Below are positions 34,236 to 42,658 of a stretch of 64,000 bases of DNA, one piece after another. Numbering within the stretch: position 1 is the stretch's first letter; every line of letters begins with the position of its first letter. Source of the stretch: Chloroflexota bacterium (lineage in GTDB: Bacteria; Chloroflexota; Anaerolineae; UBA4142); NCBI GenBank assembly GCA_016219275.1, contig JACRBM010000058.1, positions 1 to 64,000 on the forward strand. Reading direction: 5' to 3'. Under the pieces are notes generated by a model. The model worked only from the letters and a program-made list of their open reading frames with translations, had not been told where the DNA came from and did no database searches. The position numbers and the translations under genes were made by a program.

Positions 34236-35051
34236 ATGTCCGCCCCTATCGTAGCCACAAAAAAAATCATCGAAGGAATTTTTGATCGCGCGGCGGTGCA
34301 GTACGATCACACCGGTCCGCGCGTGTTCGAACAACTCGGCGCGCGGCTCGTCGAGTTGATGCCGCTCGCGCCCGGCGCGCAAGTCCTCGATGTTGCGACG
34401 GGACGCGGCGCGGTGCTCGTCCCAGCCGCGCAACGCGTCGGCGCGACCGGGCATGTCGTCGGGATTGACTTGGCGCAAGGGATGCTCGACGCGACCGCGC
34501 GCGACATCGCGCGACACAACGTCGAACTGCGAAAGATGGATGCCGAGCAACTCGAATTTGCGGACGCGTCGTTCGACGCGGTCACCTGCGCGTTCGCGCT
34601 TTTTTTCTTTCCCGCGATGGATGTGGCTTTGCGCGAAATGATTCGCGTGTGCAGGTCCCGCGGATGCTTGGGCGTTTCGTTGTTCGGCGACTCGCCCGCG
34701 CCGTTTCGTCCCGCGTGGAGCATTCTCGCCGAACAGATTCAGGCGTATGGCGTCGCGATGCGAATGCCGCAATGCGTCGTCTACAATTCGGAGATCGTGC
34801 GCGGGTTGTTGACCGAGGCGGGCTGGACGCGCGTCGAAATGGCAAGCGAGACGCACGAATTCGTTTACGCGACCGAAGAAGATTGGTGGCAGTTTCAATT
34901 CACGCTTGGAACGCGCGCCGCGCTCGAGCAATTGGACGACGCAACGCGCGTGCGTTTTCGCGACGAGTATCTCGCAAAACTACGACCGCTGTATCGCGCT
35001 GACGGATTGCATTTGCCGGTGTCGGTGATTTACGCGCGCGCGTTCAAGTGA
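34236..35051 (+). CDS. UbiE-like SAM-dependent methyltransferase
   Basis: A 271-residue class I methyltransferase: KIIEGIFDRAAVQYDHTGPRVFEQLGARLVELMPL then motif I QVLDVATGRGAVLVPAAQRVGATGHVVGIDLAQGMLDATARDI, MDAEQLEFADASFDAVTCAFALFFFPAM. The GIFDRAAxxYD start is common in a group of UbiE/COQ5-like enzymes of unknown substrate. It resembles the protein at 21733-22593. The frame can be read from a GTG at 34215; the ATG at 34236 begins the conserved part. A 13-base inverted repeat follows the stop. Confidence 0.87.
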   Translation: MSAPIVATKKIIEGIFDRAAVQYDHTGPRVFEQLGARLVELMPLAPGAQVLDVATGRGAVLVPAAQRVGATGHVVGIDLAQGMLDATARDIARHNVELRKMDAEQLEFADASFDAVTCAFALFFFPAMDVALREMIRVCRSRGCLGVSLFGDSPAPFRPAWSILAEQIQAYGVAMRMPQCVVYNSEIVRGLLTEAGWTRVEMASETHEFVYATEEDWWQFQFTLGTRAALEQLDDATRVRFRDEYLAKLRPLYRADGLHLPVSVIYARAFK

Positions 35052-35053
35052 AA

Positions 35054-35092
35054 AACCTTGCGAAGGCGCGGAGCGTAAACCTTCGCAAGGTT
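35054..35092. repeat. 13-bp inverted repeat, possible terminator
   Basis: AACCTTGCGAAGG (35054-35066) pairs perfectly with CCTTCGCAAGGTT (35080-35092) over a 13-base loop. It directly follows the methyltransferase stop and precedes the oxidoreductase promoter. There is no T run. Confidence 0.82.
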
Positions 35093-35102
35093 GGTTATGG
35101 AA

Positions 35103-35131
35103 TTGACAATCTCGACAAGGCGCGTTAATAT
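35103..35131 (+). promoter_or_regulatory. sigma-70 promoter of the aldehyde oxidoreductase gene
   Basis: TTGACA (35103-35108) and TAATAT (35126-35131) are spaced by 17 bases. The transcript would have a leader of about 116 bases before the ATG at 35253. Confidence 0.85.
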
Positions 35132-35149
35132 GTTGCAAGAGAATGGTGA

Positions 35150-35222
35150 TCGCGCGACCTGTCTTGCTTCCGCATCCCATTCCGCTTCCCCTCACATCGT
35201 GACGCAGGCGATGGTTGCGCGA
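35150..35222 (+). promoter_or_regulatory. long-range stem in the oxidoreductase mRNA leader
   Basis: TCGCGCGACC (35150-35159) pairs with GGTTGCGCGA (35213-35222), ten pairs with one G-U, enclosing 53 bases and ending 18 bases before the AAAGGAGG ribosome site. No known riboswitch core, including the Moco/Tuco motif, is recognisable to me. Confidence 0.35.
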
Positions 35223-35252
35223 CATCATCCATTTATTTCCAAAGGAGGAAAA

Positions 35253-37079
35253 ATGGCGGTAGGTGGTTTTGCAAATCGGATCGCGCACGTGGACTTGACG
35301 GCAGGCAAGGTCGAGTTCAAACCCATTCCGGAAGAATGGGCACGCAAGTACGTCGGCGCACGTGGCTTGGGTGTCAAGTACGTGTTAGAGAATGGTCCCC
35401 AGGTGGACCCTCTCAGCCCCGACAACATCCTCTGCTTTTTGAATGGTCCCCTCACCGGCACCGAAGCCAACATGAGCGGTCGTCTCGCGGTCGTCACCAA
35501 ATCCCCACTCACCGGCACGGTAACCGATAGCCATCACGGCGGTTGGTCTGCCGCGCGTCTGCGCTGGGCGGGCTTGGACGGCTTAGTCTTCAAAGGCAAA
35601 GCGAGCAAACCTGTGTACGCGTACATCCACGACGGTCAAGTCGAGGTCCTTGACGCCGCGCCAGTCTGGGGCAAGGGTGTGCACGATACAGTCAAGTTCT
35701 TCCAGAACAAGTACGGTGAGAAAGATTTGTCCGTTATCGCGATCGGGCAGGGCGGCGAAAAACTCTCGCGCTTTGCGTGCTGGATCAATGAGAATGATCG
35801 CGCGAGCGGACGCGGCGGCACAGGTTGCGTCGGCGGCAGCAAGAACTTGAAAGCGGTCGTCATCAAGCAGGAAAAGAATATTCCGCGCGCCCAGAATCAA
35901 CCGCTGTGGCAAGAGGCGCACAAAAAGATGCTCGCGGAAATCATGGACGAACGCGTCGTGACCGCGCCGCGCAAAGGCGGCTTGTCGGTGTACGGCACGA
36001 ACGTTTTGATGAACCTCACCAACCCCATCGGCGCGATGCCGACGCGCAATTCGCAGACGACGTACTTTGGCGGACACGAAAAGATCAGCGGCGAGTACGT
36101 CAAGCAGAACATTCTCGTCGAAGATCCAACGTGCCACGCGTGCCCGGTCGCGTGCAAGAAGGAAGTCGAAGTCAAGAGCGGACCGTACAAAGGTTTGCGG
36201 ATGGAAAGCGTCGAGTACGAATCGGCATGGGCGTTCGGCGCGAATTGCGGCAACGACAACGTCGAGAGTGTCGCCAAGTTGATTGACCAGTGCAACGATT
36301 ACGGCTTCGACACGATCGAAATGGGCAACGTGCTCTCGGCGTTTCAAGAAGCCACGCAGAACGGTTACATCCAGGGCGATGAAGTTCTCCAATTTGGCGA
36401 TTGGGTCGCGATGGTCGAAACAGTTGACAAGGTTGCCCAGCGCCAAGGCATTGGCAATTTGTTGGCGGAAGGGACGCTGCGCGCGGCGGAACAATGGGGA
36501 CATCCGGAAATCGCGATGGTGTGCAAAGGTCAAGCGATTCCGGCGTACGATCCGCGCGGCATCAAGGGCATGGGCATCGGATACGCGACGAGCAATCGCG
36601 GCGCGTGCCACCTGCGCGGTTACACACCCGCGGCGGAAGTCGTCGGCAACGTGCTGGGTCCCGCATCCGTCGCCGATCCGCTCGCGTGGAAGGGCAAGGG
36701 CGAGATGGCGGTGATCTTCCAAAACGTGCACGCCGTCACCGATTGTCTCGACGTATGCAAGTTCGGCACGTTCGCGATTTCATTGGCGTCGTATGCCGCG
36801 GTGTACACGGCGTACACCGGCATCGAGACGACCGGCGATGATCTGGTCAAGGCGGGCGAGCGCGTTTACAATCTCGAACGCTATTACAACAACCTTGCCG
36901 GTTTGGGCGCTGGTTCCGACCAACTCCCCGAGCGCTTTACCAAAGAACCTTCGACGATGAAAGGTTCCAAGGGGCAAGTGTGCGAGCTAGATTTGATGCT
37001 CGACGAGTACTACAAAGCGCGCGGTTGGGTCAACGGCGTAGTGCCGGAAACCAAGTTGAAGGAACTGGGAATTCTGTAA
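35253..37079 (+). CDS. aldehyde:ferredoxin oxidoreductase family protein (tungsten-molybdopterin)
   Basis: A 608-residue AOR-family enzyme that oxidises aldehydes to acids (or the reverse) with ferredoxin, using a pterin-bound tungsten and one 4Fe-4S cluster. The N-terminal domain starts GGFANRIAHVDLTAGKVEFKPIPEEWARKYVGARGLGVKYVLE. Cluster ligands are CHACPVAC in the middle (a CxxCxxxC set) with a later Cys in DCLDVCKFG. The cofactor-binding segment DPRGIKGMGIGYATSNRGACHLRGYTP is diagnostic. AAAGGAGG lies before the ATG; the upstream frame is leader sequence. No pterin-biosynthesis, ferredoxin or partner subunit gene is adjacent. It is an oxygen-sensitive enzyme type, which suggests an anaerobic or facultative host. 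Confidence 0.92.
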   Translation: MAVGGFANRIAHVDLTAGKVEFKPIPEEWARKYVGARGLGVKYVLENGPQVDPLSPDNILCFLNGPLTGTEANMSGRLAVVTKSPLTGTVTDSHHGGWSAARLRWAGLDGLVFKGKASKPVYAYIHDGQVEVLDAAPVWGKGVHDTVKFFQNKYGEKDLSVIAIGQGGEKLSRFACWINENDRASGRGGTGCVGGSKNLKAVVIKQEKNIPRAQNQPLWQEAHKKMLAEIMDERVVTAPRKGGLSVYGTNVLMNLTNPIGAMPTRNSQTTYFGGHEKISGEYVKQNILVEDPTCHACPVACKKEVEVKSGPYKGLRMESVEYESAWAFGANCGNDNVESVAKLIDQCNDYGFDTIEMGNVLSAFQEATQNGYIQGDEVLQFGDWVAMVETVDKVAQRQGIGNLLAEGTLRAAEQWGHPEIAMVCKGQAIPAYDPRGIKGMGIGYATSNRGACHLRGYTPAAEVVGNVLGPASVADPLAWKGKGEMAVIFQNVHAVTDCLDVCKFGTFAISLASYAAVYTAYTGIETTGDDLVKAGERVYNLERYYNNLAGLGAGSDQLPERFTKEPSTMKGSKGQVCELDLMLDEYYKARGWVNGVVPETKLKELGIL

Positions 37080-37087
37080 GCACGAAG

Positions 37088-37119
37088 AATGGGGCGACTG
37101 CCTGCGCGGTCGCCCCATT
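37088..37119 (+). terminator. 11-bp hairpin after the oxidoreductase gene
   Basis: AATGGGGCGAC (37088-37098) pairs perfectly with GTCGCCCCATT (37109-37119) over ten bases. It begins eight bases past the stop. No long T run follows, so termination is likely but not certain. Confidence 0.6.
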
Positions 37120-37195
37120 AACGTTTGGGACCAGGTAGCGCGCAATTTTTTCGCGCGTTTTTGTCTAGTCGCGTAGACTGGCGAGGAAGCAGACG

Positions 37196-37690
37196 ATGAT
37201 TCGGTCCACCTCAGATTTCATCGCGTACTTGGCGAGCATCCGTAAACGCACGCTCAACTACGCGCGGCTTGTGCCGGCGGCTCGCCTCGACTGGTCGCCG
37301 CAGGCGGGCGAGTTCACCTGCGCGGATATTTTGCGTCACATTGCTGCGGGCGAAAGGATGTTTGTTGGCGTCGTGACGCAGAACCGGTGGAAGTACGACG
37401 GACATCGCGGCGAGCAGAAAAGTGTGGAAGAACTCATCGCGTATCTCGAGCATATTCACGGCGAAGCGATGGAGGCGTTGCGCGCGCTGCCCGATGGGGA
37501 ACTCGATCAAATGCGCGCGCCGCTGGAGGGCAACGCGCAGGTGAAAGCCTGGCGTTGGCTTATGGCAATGACCGAACACGAGATCCATCATCGCAGTCAG
37601 TTGGCAATGTATTTATTATTGATGGGCATTACCCCGCCGCACATCTATGGCTTGGGTGTGGAAGATTTACTTGCCAGGGCGACAGAGTGA
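37196..37690 (+). CDS. DinB-like four-helix metalloprotein
   Basis: A 164-residue DinB/YfiT-like protein. The predicted metal-binding histidines are in ADILRHIAAGERMF and TEHEIHHRSQLAMYL, the usual spacing for this four-helix-bundle family, whose members act as thiol-dependent transferases or are of unknown role. Length is typical. It stands alone between the oxidoreductase and the sensor kinase. A GTCTA/TAGAC hairpin lies just upstream and the ribosome site is weak (GAGGAAG eleven bases before the ATG). Confidence 0.82.
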   Translation: MIRSTSDFIAYLASIRKRTLNYARLVPAARLDWSPQAGEFTCADILRHIAAGERMFVGVVTQNRWKYDGHRGEQKSVEELIAYLEHIHGEAMEALRALPDGELDQMRAPLEGNAQVKAWRWLMAMTEHEIHHRSQLAMYLLLMGITPPHIYGLGVEDLLARATE

Positions 37691-37809
37691 AGGCGCGGAA
37701 CAGAGCAGAGCAAGTTACCAATTTGCCTCACGCGTCGGATGTCCCTGCGAAGCGGAAGCAGACAGAAACTGGTTCAACCAATGGTTAAGGAAAAAATACC
37801 TATCCAAAA

Positions 37810-37837
37810 TTGACACCTGCTAAAGAGACGATATAAT
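37810..37837 (+). promoter_or_regulatory. near-perfect sigma-70 promoter
   Basis: TTGACA (37810-37815) and TATAAT (37832-37837) match both consensus hexamers exactly, with a 16-base spacer. It is among the strongest-looking promoters in the window and lies 275 bases before the sensor kinase ATG. Confidence 0.9.
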
Positions 37838-37877
37838 CAAATTGTAGAGCACTCTGCGAAGGACTTGGGTTTTCCAA

Positions 37878-37913
37878 ACACGCGCCGAGTTCGATTGTGC
37901 GCGTGTCTTTTTA
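37878..37913 (+). terminator. intrinsic terminator or attenuator in the kinase leader
   Basis: ACACGCGC (37878-37885) pairs with GCGCGTGT (37899-37906), followed by CTTTTTA. It is only about 40 bases past the strong promoter, so it defines either a transcript of about 70 bases or an attenuator for the sensor kinase. Confidence 0.65.
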
Positions 37914-38113
37914 GTTTCGTCGAAATAAATTCCTCCGTCGGAGTAGTACCCTTCCAAGCGCGACAGAGTTTTGAAATTCGCGCCCAACCCCGAAAGAATT
38001 CGGCTGGCAAACGCATCAACCCAATTAGGTTCCCGGCTGTTTTGAAGAATGGACAGGTCCGGATCGGTAAAGCGCCGTGCGCGTGACCGCGTATCGCGCC
38101 ATCCACTCCGTTC

Positions 38114-41100
38114 ATGATGAGGGCATTAATGCAACAGGGCACGCCAGAAAATAATGGCGAGCGAATCACGGCGCTTCCGGTAGTCTCATCGCGCGACGCG
38201 CTCTATCGCGATGTGTTCGATGCCGCGCCGTTCGGCTATGTCCTGACCAACCTGGCTGGGATCATCCAGGAGACGAATCGCGCCGCGGCATTGATGCTGG
38301 GTGTGCGTCAAGACGCATTGACGGGTAAACCGCTGGTGGATTTCGTCGCGGAGGAGGGGACCGAACGTCTAACGTTTAACGCATGTTTGGCGCGGTTACA
38401 AGCCGGGCAAACCAACGAAGCGTGGGCGGTACGGTTGCGGTCTGCCGAGGGCGGGTCGTTCTACGCGGCGGCGAATGTGTCCACGTTGCCCGACGCGCGC
38501 GCGACCGATGGAACGCCAAGGTTGTGCTGGGTTCTGCGCGACATTACGCGACCCAAACGAACCGAGGGTATGCTGTGGCAAAGCGAGCAACAACTGCGCG
38601 GCATCTTCGAGAACTCGGCGGATGGAATTAGTTTGGTGGACGCGCGCGGCGAGGTCGTCGAGTGGAACCACAGCATGGAACGCATCACTGGATTGACGCG
38701 CGAAAATGTTCTCGGCAGGTTCTACGGCGACGTCGCCGCCCAGTTGATCGCCGATCCTGAGCTAGCGGAACGCACCCGCGCGCGCAAGCGCACCCGGTTG
38801 ACGGATCCCTCGCCCTGGCAGAGCAAAACGGTCGAAGTCGAAATTCGCCGATCGGATCGTACGCGTTGTGTCGTCCAACAAACCGTGTTCCCGATCCATA
38901 CGGAAGACGGTCCGATGTTCGGCAGTATCGTGCGCGATGTGACCGAGCGCCGGGAAATGGAAAATACGCTCCGTCGCGCGAACGAGCAGTTGGATGCGCG
39001 GGTGCAAGAGCGCACCATCGCGCTGACGCAAGCCGTCCAGCGGTTACAAGACGAAATCGCGCATCGCCGCGCGATGGAATCGTCGTTACGCGATCGGGTG
39101 CGGATCGAAAAGATCATCAGCGCGATCTCGAATCGCTTTGTCACCTTGGCGACGGATCAGGTCGAGCGCGAAATCCACGCGGCGTTGCGGCTCGTCGGCG
39201 AGTTCAGCGGCGTAGACCGCGCGCACGTCTCGTTATTGTCCGATACGGGCACCGTGTTTGCCGAGTCCTACGAATGGTGCGCGGAGGGAATCGAAGCGCA
39301 CGCCGTGGACGCGTTGCGCGTCTCGCCCGAACTGGTCGCGCTCTGTCTGCAAGCGATGCGGCAGGACGCGAAAATACACGTTCCGCGCGTGGCGGATATG
39401 TCAGACCTGCCCGGCGAAGCGGGCGACCTCTTGCGTCAGCGCGGCGTGCAATCGTTCATCCTGGTGCCGATGCTCCATCAAGGCAAGTTGATCGGCGTGC
39501 TCGGTTTCGACGCGGTGCGCGCGGAAAAAACCTGGCTCGCCGAAGACATCACCTTGCTCCAAGTGGTCGCGGAGATTTTTGCGAACGCGCTCGAACACCA
39601 CCGCGCCGAACGCGTGCTCCGGGAAAGCGAGAGCCGGCAAGCCGTCATCTTGAATACGGTGCCGGTGATTCTCTACGCGTTCCGCATGAACGACGGCGTG
39701 TCTACGATGACCTGGATCAGCCCGAACGCGAAACAGATCACCGGCTTTCCTCCCAACCGTTTCGTGGACGATCCCCGGTTTTGGTTCGCGCGGATCCACC
39801 CGGACGATCAAGCCCAGGTTATGGAACAATTGCGCGACCTGGCTTTTGTGTCCCGGTCGGTCGAATATCGCTGGCAATGCGCGGATGGTTCGTATCACTG
39901 GTTCCTCGACCGGGTGGATGGAGTGACCCAGGACAATGCCACCGAATACGTCGGCACGTGGCTGGACATCACCAAGCGCAAACGCGCCGAAGAAGCGGAA
40001 CACGCGCAACGCGTCCTCGCCGAAGTCTTGCGCGATACCGCCGAGTCGTTCAGCAACATGCTCGACGCCGACCAGGTGCTCACCAGTTTGCTCGCCAATG
40101 TCGAGCGCATCGTGCCGTGCGACGGCGCGAACGTGATGTTGGTAAAGGACGGTCTGCTGCGCGTGATGGCGTGGCACGGGTACGCGGACTTGCCAAAGCC
40201 GAACCTGGAACAGGGACTACTTGATCTGGAAATGCTGCCGAGTTTGCAAAAGATGTTTGCAAACGGTCAGCCCCAGCTCGTCCCCGACACCGCCACCGAC
40301 GAGCATTGGGTCACGTGGACGGGGATGTCCTGGATTCGTTCGTACATCGGGATGCCGATTCGCGCGCTCAGCAAGACAATCGGGTTTTTGAATGTGGATA
40401 GCGCGACGCCGCACTTTTTCAATCCGACGCACGTCGAACGCTTGAAAGCGATCACGGGTCAGGCGTCGGTCGCGCTTTCCAACGCGCACTTGTTCGCGGA
40501 AACGCGCCAAAAAGCGGATCGCCTCCGCGTGCTGTCCCAGCGATTGGTCGAAGCGCAAGAGATCGAGCGCGCGCGCATCGCGCGTGAACTGCACGACGAG
40601 ATCGGACAAATTCTGACCGCGTTGATGGTAGATTTGCACTATGTCGAGCGACATGCCCAGGAACCGGATTCGATTCGGGCGCGCGCGGCGGACGCCAAAC
40701 GACTGACGAACAACGCGTTGGAAGGTTTGCATCAACTCGTCGTGGATTTGCATCCGACGAGTTTGGAGTACCGCGGTCTAGTGCCCGCGCTGCGCCAGTA
40801 CATTGACGGCTTTGTCCAGCAGTTCCAGGTGCCCGTCGAATTCGACGATATGGGTTTGGGGGATGTGCGTCTGCCCGATGAAGTTGAAACCGCGTTGTAT
40901 CGCATCGTCCAGGAGGCGCTGACGAACGTCGCGCGCCACGCGCACGCGCAGAGCGCCCAGGTTCTGTTCACGCAACGCGAAGGTTGGTTGAGTCTGCTCA
41001 TTTGGGACGATGGGGTCGGCTTCGATCCGAACGGTCCGGCGTTGAGCAATCGGCTGGGCTTGGTCGGCATGCGCGAACGCGCGGAAATGCTCGGCGGACG

Positions 41101-41182
41101 ATTCTCGGTGGAGAGCGATACCGGTATCGGCACAACATTACGCGTGGAGGTTCCTTATGTCCGTGCGAATTCTAATCGTTGA
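38114..41182 (+). CDS. hybrid PAS/GAF sensor histidine kinase (HisKA_3, NarX/LiaS type)
   Basis: A 1022-residue soluble sensor kinase without membrane segments. In order: PAS (about 30-150), PAS (160-290, VRDVTERREMENTL), coiled coil (290-330), GAF (345-495), PAS with PAC (505-640, LDITKRKRAEEAEH), GAF (650-800), then dimerisation domain with the phosphoacceptor His827 in RIARELHDEIGQ, and an ATPase domain with EALTNVARHAHAQ (N box) and WDDGVGFDP (G1). It would sense an intracellular signal or redox change and phosphorylate the regulator encoded next, whose ATG lies 26 bases inside its end. Two ATGs are adjacent at the start; the choice is arbitrary. Confidence 0.92.
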   Translation: MMRALMQQGTPENNGERITALPVVSSRDALYRDVFDAAPFGYVLTNLAGIIQETNRAAALMLGVRQDALTGKPLVDFVAEEGTERLTFNACLARLQAGQTNEAWAVRLRSAEGGSFYAAANVSTLPDARATDGTPRLCWVLRDITRPKRTEGMLWQSEQQLRGIFENSADGISLVDARGEVVEWNHSMERITGLTRENVLGRFYGDVAAQLIADPELAERTRARKRTRLTDPSPWQSKTVEVEIRRSDRTRCVVQQTVFPIHTEDGPMFGSIVRDVTERREMENTLRRANEQLDARVQERTIALTQAVQRLQDEIAHRRAMESSLRDRVRIEKIISAISNRFVTLATDQVEREIHAALRLVGEFSGVDRAHVSLLSDTGTVFAESYEWCAEGIEAHAVDALRVSPELVALCLQAMRQDAKIHVPRVADMSDLPGEAGDLLRQRGVQSFILVPMLHQGKLIGVLGFDAVRAEKTWLAEDITLLQVVAEIFANALEHHRAERVLRESESRQAVILNTVPVILYAFRMNDGVSTMTWISPNAKQITGFPPNRFVDDPRFWFARIHPDDQAQVMEQLRDLAFVSRSVEYRWQCADGSYHWFLDRVDGVTQDNATEYVGTWLDITKRKRAEEAEHAQRVLAEVLRDTAESFSNMLDADQVLTSLLANVERIVPCDGANVMLVKDGLLRVMAWHGYADLPKPNLEQGLLDLEMLPSLQKMFANGQPQLVPDTATDEHWVTWTGMSWIRSYIGMPIRALSKTIGFLNVDSATPHFFNPTHVERLKAITGQASVALSNAHLFAETRQKADRLRVLSQRLVEAQEIERARIARELHDEIGQILTALMVDLHYVERHAQEPDSIRARAADAKRLTNNALEGLHQLVVDLHPTSLEYRGLVPALRQYIDGFVQQFQVPVEFDDMGLGDVRLPDEVETALYRIVQEALTNVARHAHAQSAQVLFTQREGWLSLLIWDDGVGFDPNGPALSNRLGLVGMRERAEMLGGRFSVESDTGIGTTLRVEVPYVRANSNR

Positions 41183-41804
41183 CGATCACGCGGTGGTGCG
41201 CGCGGGATTGCGCGTGTTGCTCGGCGCGGAACCGGATTTTCAGCTGGTGGGCGAAGCTGCCGACGGGCAAGCGGCGTTGCGTTTGGCGGATGAACTAGCG
41301 CCCGATGTGGTTCTGCTCGATATGAACATGCCGCGCTTGAACGGCATCGAGACCACGAAACAGATCACGCAAAAACTGCCGCACGCGCGCGTGCTGATCC
41401 TGACGCTCCACGCGGACATTAGTTATTTGCGTCAAGCGATGGAGAGCGGCGCGGCTGGCTATATTCTCAAATCCGCCATCGAACCGCAGATCATCCACGC
41501 GATCCGCGCGGTGGTTAAAGGCGAAATGTTCATTGACCCGGCGATGACGATGACGGTCGTGCGCAGTCTTGAATCGGCGGACGCGTCCAAGAAAAGCGCA
41601 GCGGACAATCTGTCCGCGCGCGAAACGGAAATCTTGAGTCTGGTTGCGCGCGGACATACGAATCGCGAGATCGCGGAAAAAATGCACCTCAGCATTCGCA
41701 CGGTCGAAGGGCATCGCTCCAGCATCTTCGCCAAACTGGGTTTATCCACGCCGATTCAAATCGTGCGGTACGCGATGCAACACGGTTTGCTCGAAGAATG
41801 CTAG
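41157..41804 (+). CDS. NarL/LuxR-family response regulator
   Basis: A 215-residue response regulator. The receiver domain has the acidic pair VDDH (Asp9, Asp10), phosphoacceptor Asp55 in VVLLDMNMPRLNG, Thr in ILTLHAD and Lys in YILKSA. The C-terminal LuxR-type helix-turn-helix reads LSARETEILSLVARGHTNREIAEKMHLSIRTVEGHRSSIFAKLGL. It would bind DNA when phosphorylated by the upstream kinase. GGAGG six bases before the ATG lies inside the kinase gene, so translation is coupled. A strong terminator follows. Confidence 0.95.
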   Translation: MSVRILIVDDHAVVRAGLRVLLGAEPDFQLVGEAADGQAALRLADELAPDVVLLDMNMPRLNGIETTKQITQKLPHARVLILTLHADISYLRQAMESGAAGYILKSAIEPQIIHAIRAVVKGEMFIDPAMTMTVVRSLESADASKKSAADNLSARETEILSLVARGHTNREIAEKMHLSIRTVEGHRSSIFAKLGLSTPIQIVRYAMQHGLLEEC

Positions 41805-41825
41805 TGCAGTTTGACAGACGCCGCT

Positions 41826-41849
41826 GGGAACGCTCCGGCGAGCGTTCCC
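41826..41849. repeat. 10-bp hairpin repeat
   Basis: GGGAACGCTC (41826-41835) pairs perfectly with GAGCGTTCCC (41840-41849) over CGGC. With the adjoining TAC it resembles the GTAGGG...CCCTAC hairpins at 12571 and 18444. Confidence 0.8.
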
Positions 41850-41864
41850 TACGCCGATTGCATC

Positions 41865-41906
41865 AATCTCCCGCTGGGCACCGCCCAGCCGGGAGATTTT
41901 TGTTGT
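41865..41906 (+). terminator. strong intrinsic terminator of the kinase/regulator operon
   Basis: AATCTCCCGCTGGGC (41865-41879) pairs with GCCCAGCCGGGAGATT (41883-41898), with one bulged C and a 3-base loop, followed by TTTTTGTTGTTT. The stem and T run are textbook. Confidence 0.92.
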
Positions 41907-42033
41907 TTCGCGATGTCCGCGAGGCACACGGGCGATTTCGCACCGAGAATTTTCCAGTGGTTGAGGGCGTTGCGTAATCGGTGATAATTTCGTGATGGCG
42001 CAGATGTATATTAGACATCGTCGGGAATAAGAC

Positions 42034-42109
42034 CTCTCTCGCCCAGCCGCCAAGAACGCCAAGTTTTTTCAAGATGATTCTTTGCGTGCTTTGCGTCTTG
42101 GCAAGAGGT
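42034..42109. repeat. GCCAAGACGCAAAG-type dyad repeat
   Basis: GCCAAGAACGCCAAG (42049-42063) and CTTTGCGTCTTGGC (42089-42102) are imperfect reverse complements, with outer CCTCT/AGAGG. It is a widespread bacterial dispersed repeat type and another version of the tandem-unit dyads. Confidence 0.8.
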
Positions 42110-42284
42110 AAAAGTTGTTTCCGATAAAGTCTATTCTGGTTGAACTTTGAGCCGTGCATAATTTGCCAGTGTCAGGTTAGCCGCACACTTGGCTCCGCGC
42201 ACGCTTCGCGGCACGCGGAACATTTCTTTGTAGCCGTTCAGCCCATTCTGTCACACCTACACTCCCGAAGGGGTATGGTGCAAG

Positions 42285-42450
42285 TGTTACGAGGGCGGTT
42301 TTCGCGTGCTGAGCGAAGCCGAAGCAAGCAATCCCCAAAATATGGTCTGCCCGGCAAATTGCCCGGGGATTGCTCACTTGTCCTGGCGGGAACGCAAGCG
42401 CCAGGGTCGTCGCAAACAACGCTCCTCCATTAGACTTCGCAATGACACCA
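42285..42450. repeat. intergenic repeat with GGGGATTG core
   Basis: TGTTACGAGGGCG near 42285, AGCAATCCCC (about 42327-42336) with its reverse complement GGGGATTGCT (about 42365-42374), and CGCAATGACACC near 42440-42450 outline an element like those bounded by GTCATTGCGAG ends. It also holds the CTGAGCGAAGCCGAAG box. It compares with the element at 7288-7447 in size and end sequence. Confidence 0.6.
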
Positions 42451-42658
42451 TTCCCCGCGTGCACCGATTGCGGACACTACGCGCGTAGTCCCCGTTACGC
42501 GACTACGCTATTTTACCGTAGGAACTCGGTACTAGATACGTAATTATCCGCTTCACAGAATGGCTCATTCGAGAGTAAAGTGCTAGTGTTTGCCGGGTGA
42601 TTGGCAACGCGCGATTTGAACGCGCCGATCTTGGATTCGCGAGGTACTTTTGGTGGAA

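Larger units (their letters stand above)
37691..38113. other. 423-base intergenic region with promoter, terminator and long leader
   Basis: The first 110 bases show nothing recognisable. A consensus promoter (37810-37837) and an intrinsic terminator (37878-37913) follow. From 37914 to the kinase ATG there are about 200 bases with no clear coding frame; a 73-codon frame beginning with TTG at 37865 crosses the terminator stem and is not convincing. Confidence 0.6.
41907..42658. other. long intergenic region composed of repeat elements
   Basis: No gene is supported here. The region contains a GCCAAGA-type dyad (42034-42109), a GTCATT-type repeat (about 42285-42450) and a small GCGTAGTC/GACTACGC inverted repeat (42483-42490/42501-42508). 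Short frames in it are translations of these repeats. The bases after 42510 presumably hold the CheW gene promoter, but I see no good pair of boxes. Confidence 0.7.

Noticed and set aside
35137-35252. known Moco/Tuco riboswitch
   Set aside because: The conserved core of that motif is not recognisable in the leader; only one long stem is seen.
37878-37906. tRNA-like T-arm (GTTCGATT)
   Set aside because: The flanking bases do not form a 5-bp T stem and no acceptor or anticodon arms can be built around it.
37865-38086. 73-codon protein in the kinase leader
   Set aside because: It begins with TTG, runs through an intrinsic terminator stem and has no ribosome site or recognisable feature.
42140-42488. 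short open frames of 60-97 codons downstream of the response regulator
   Set aside because: They translate dispersed repeats (for example a CTGAGCGAAGCCGAAG box) and have no ribosome sites.
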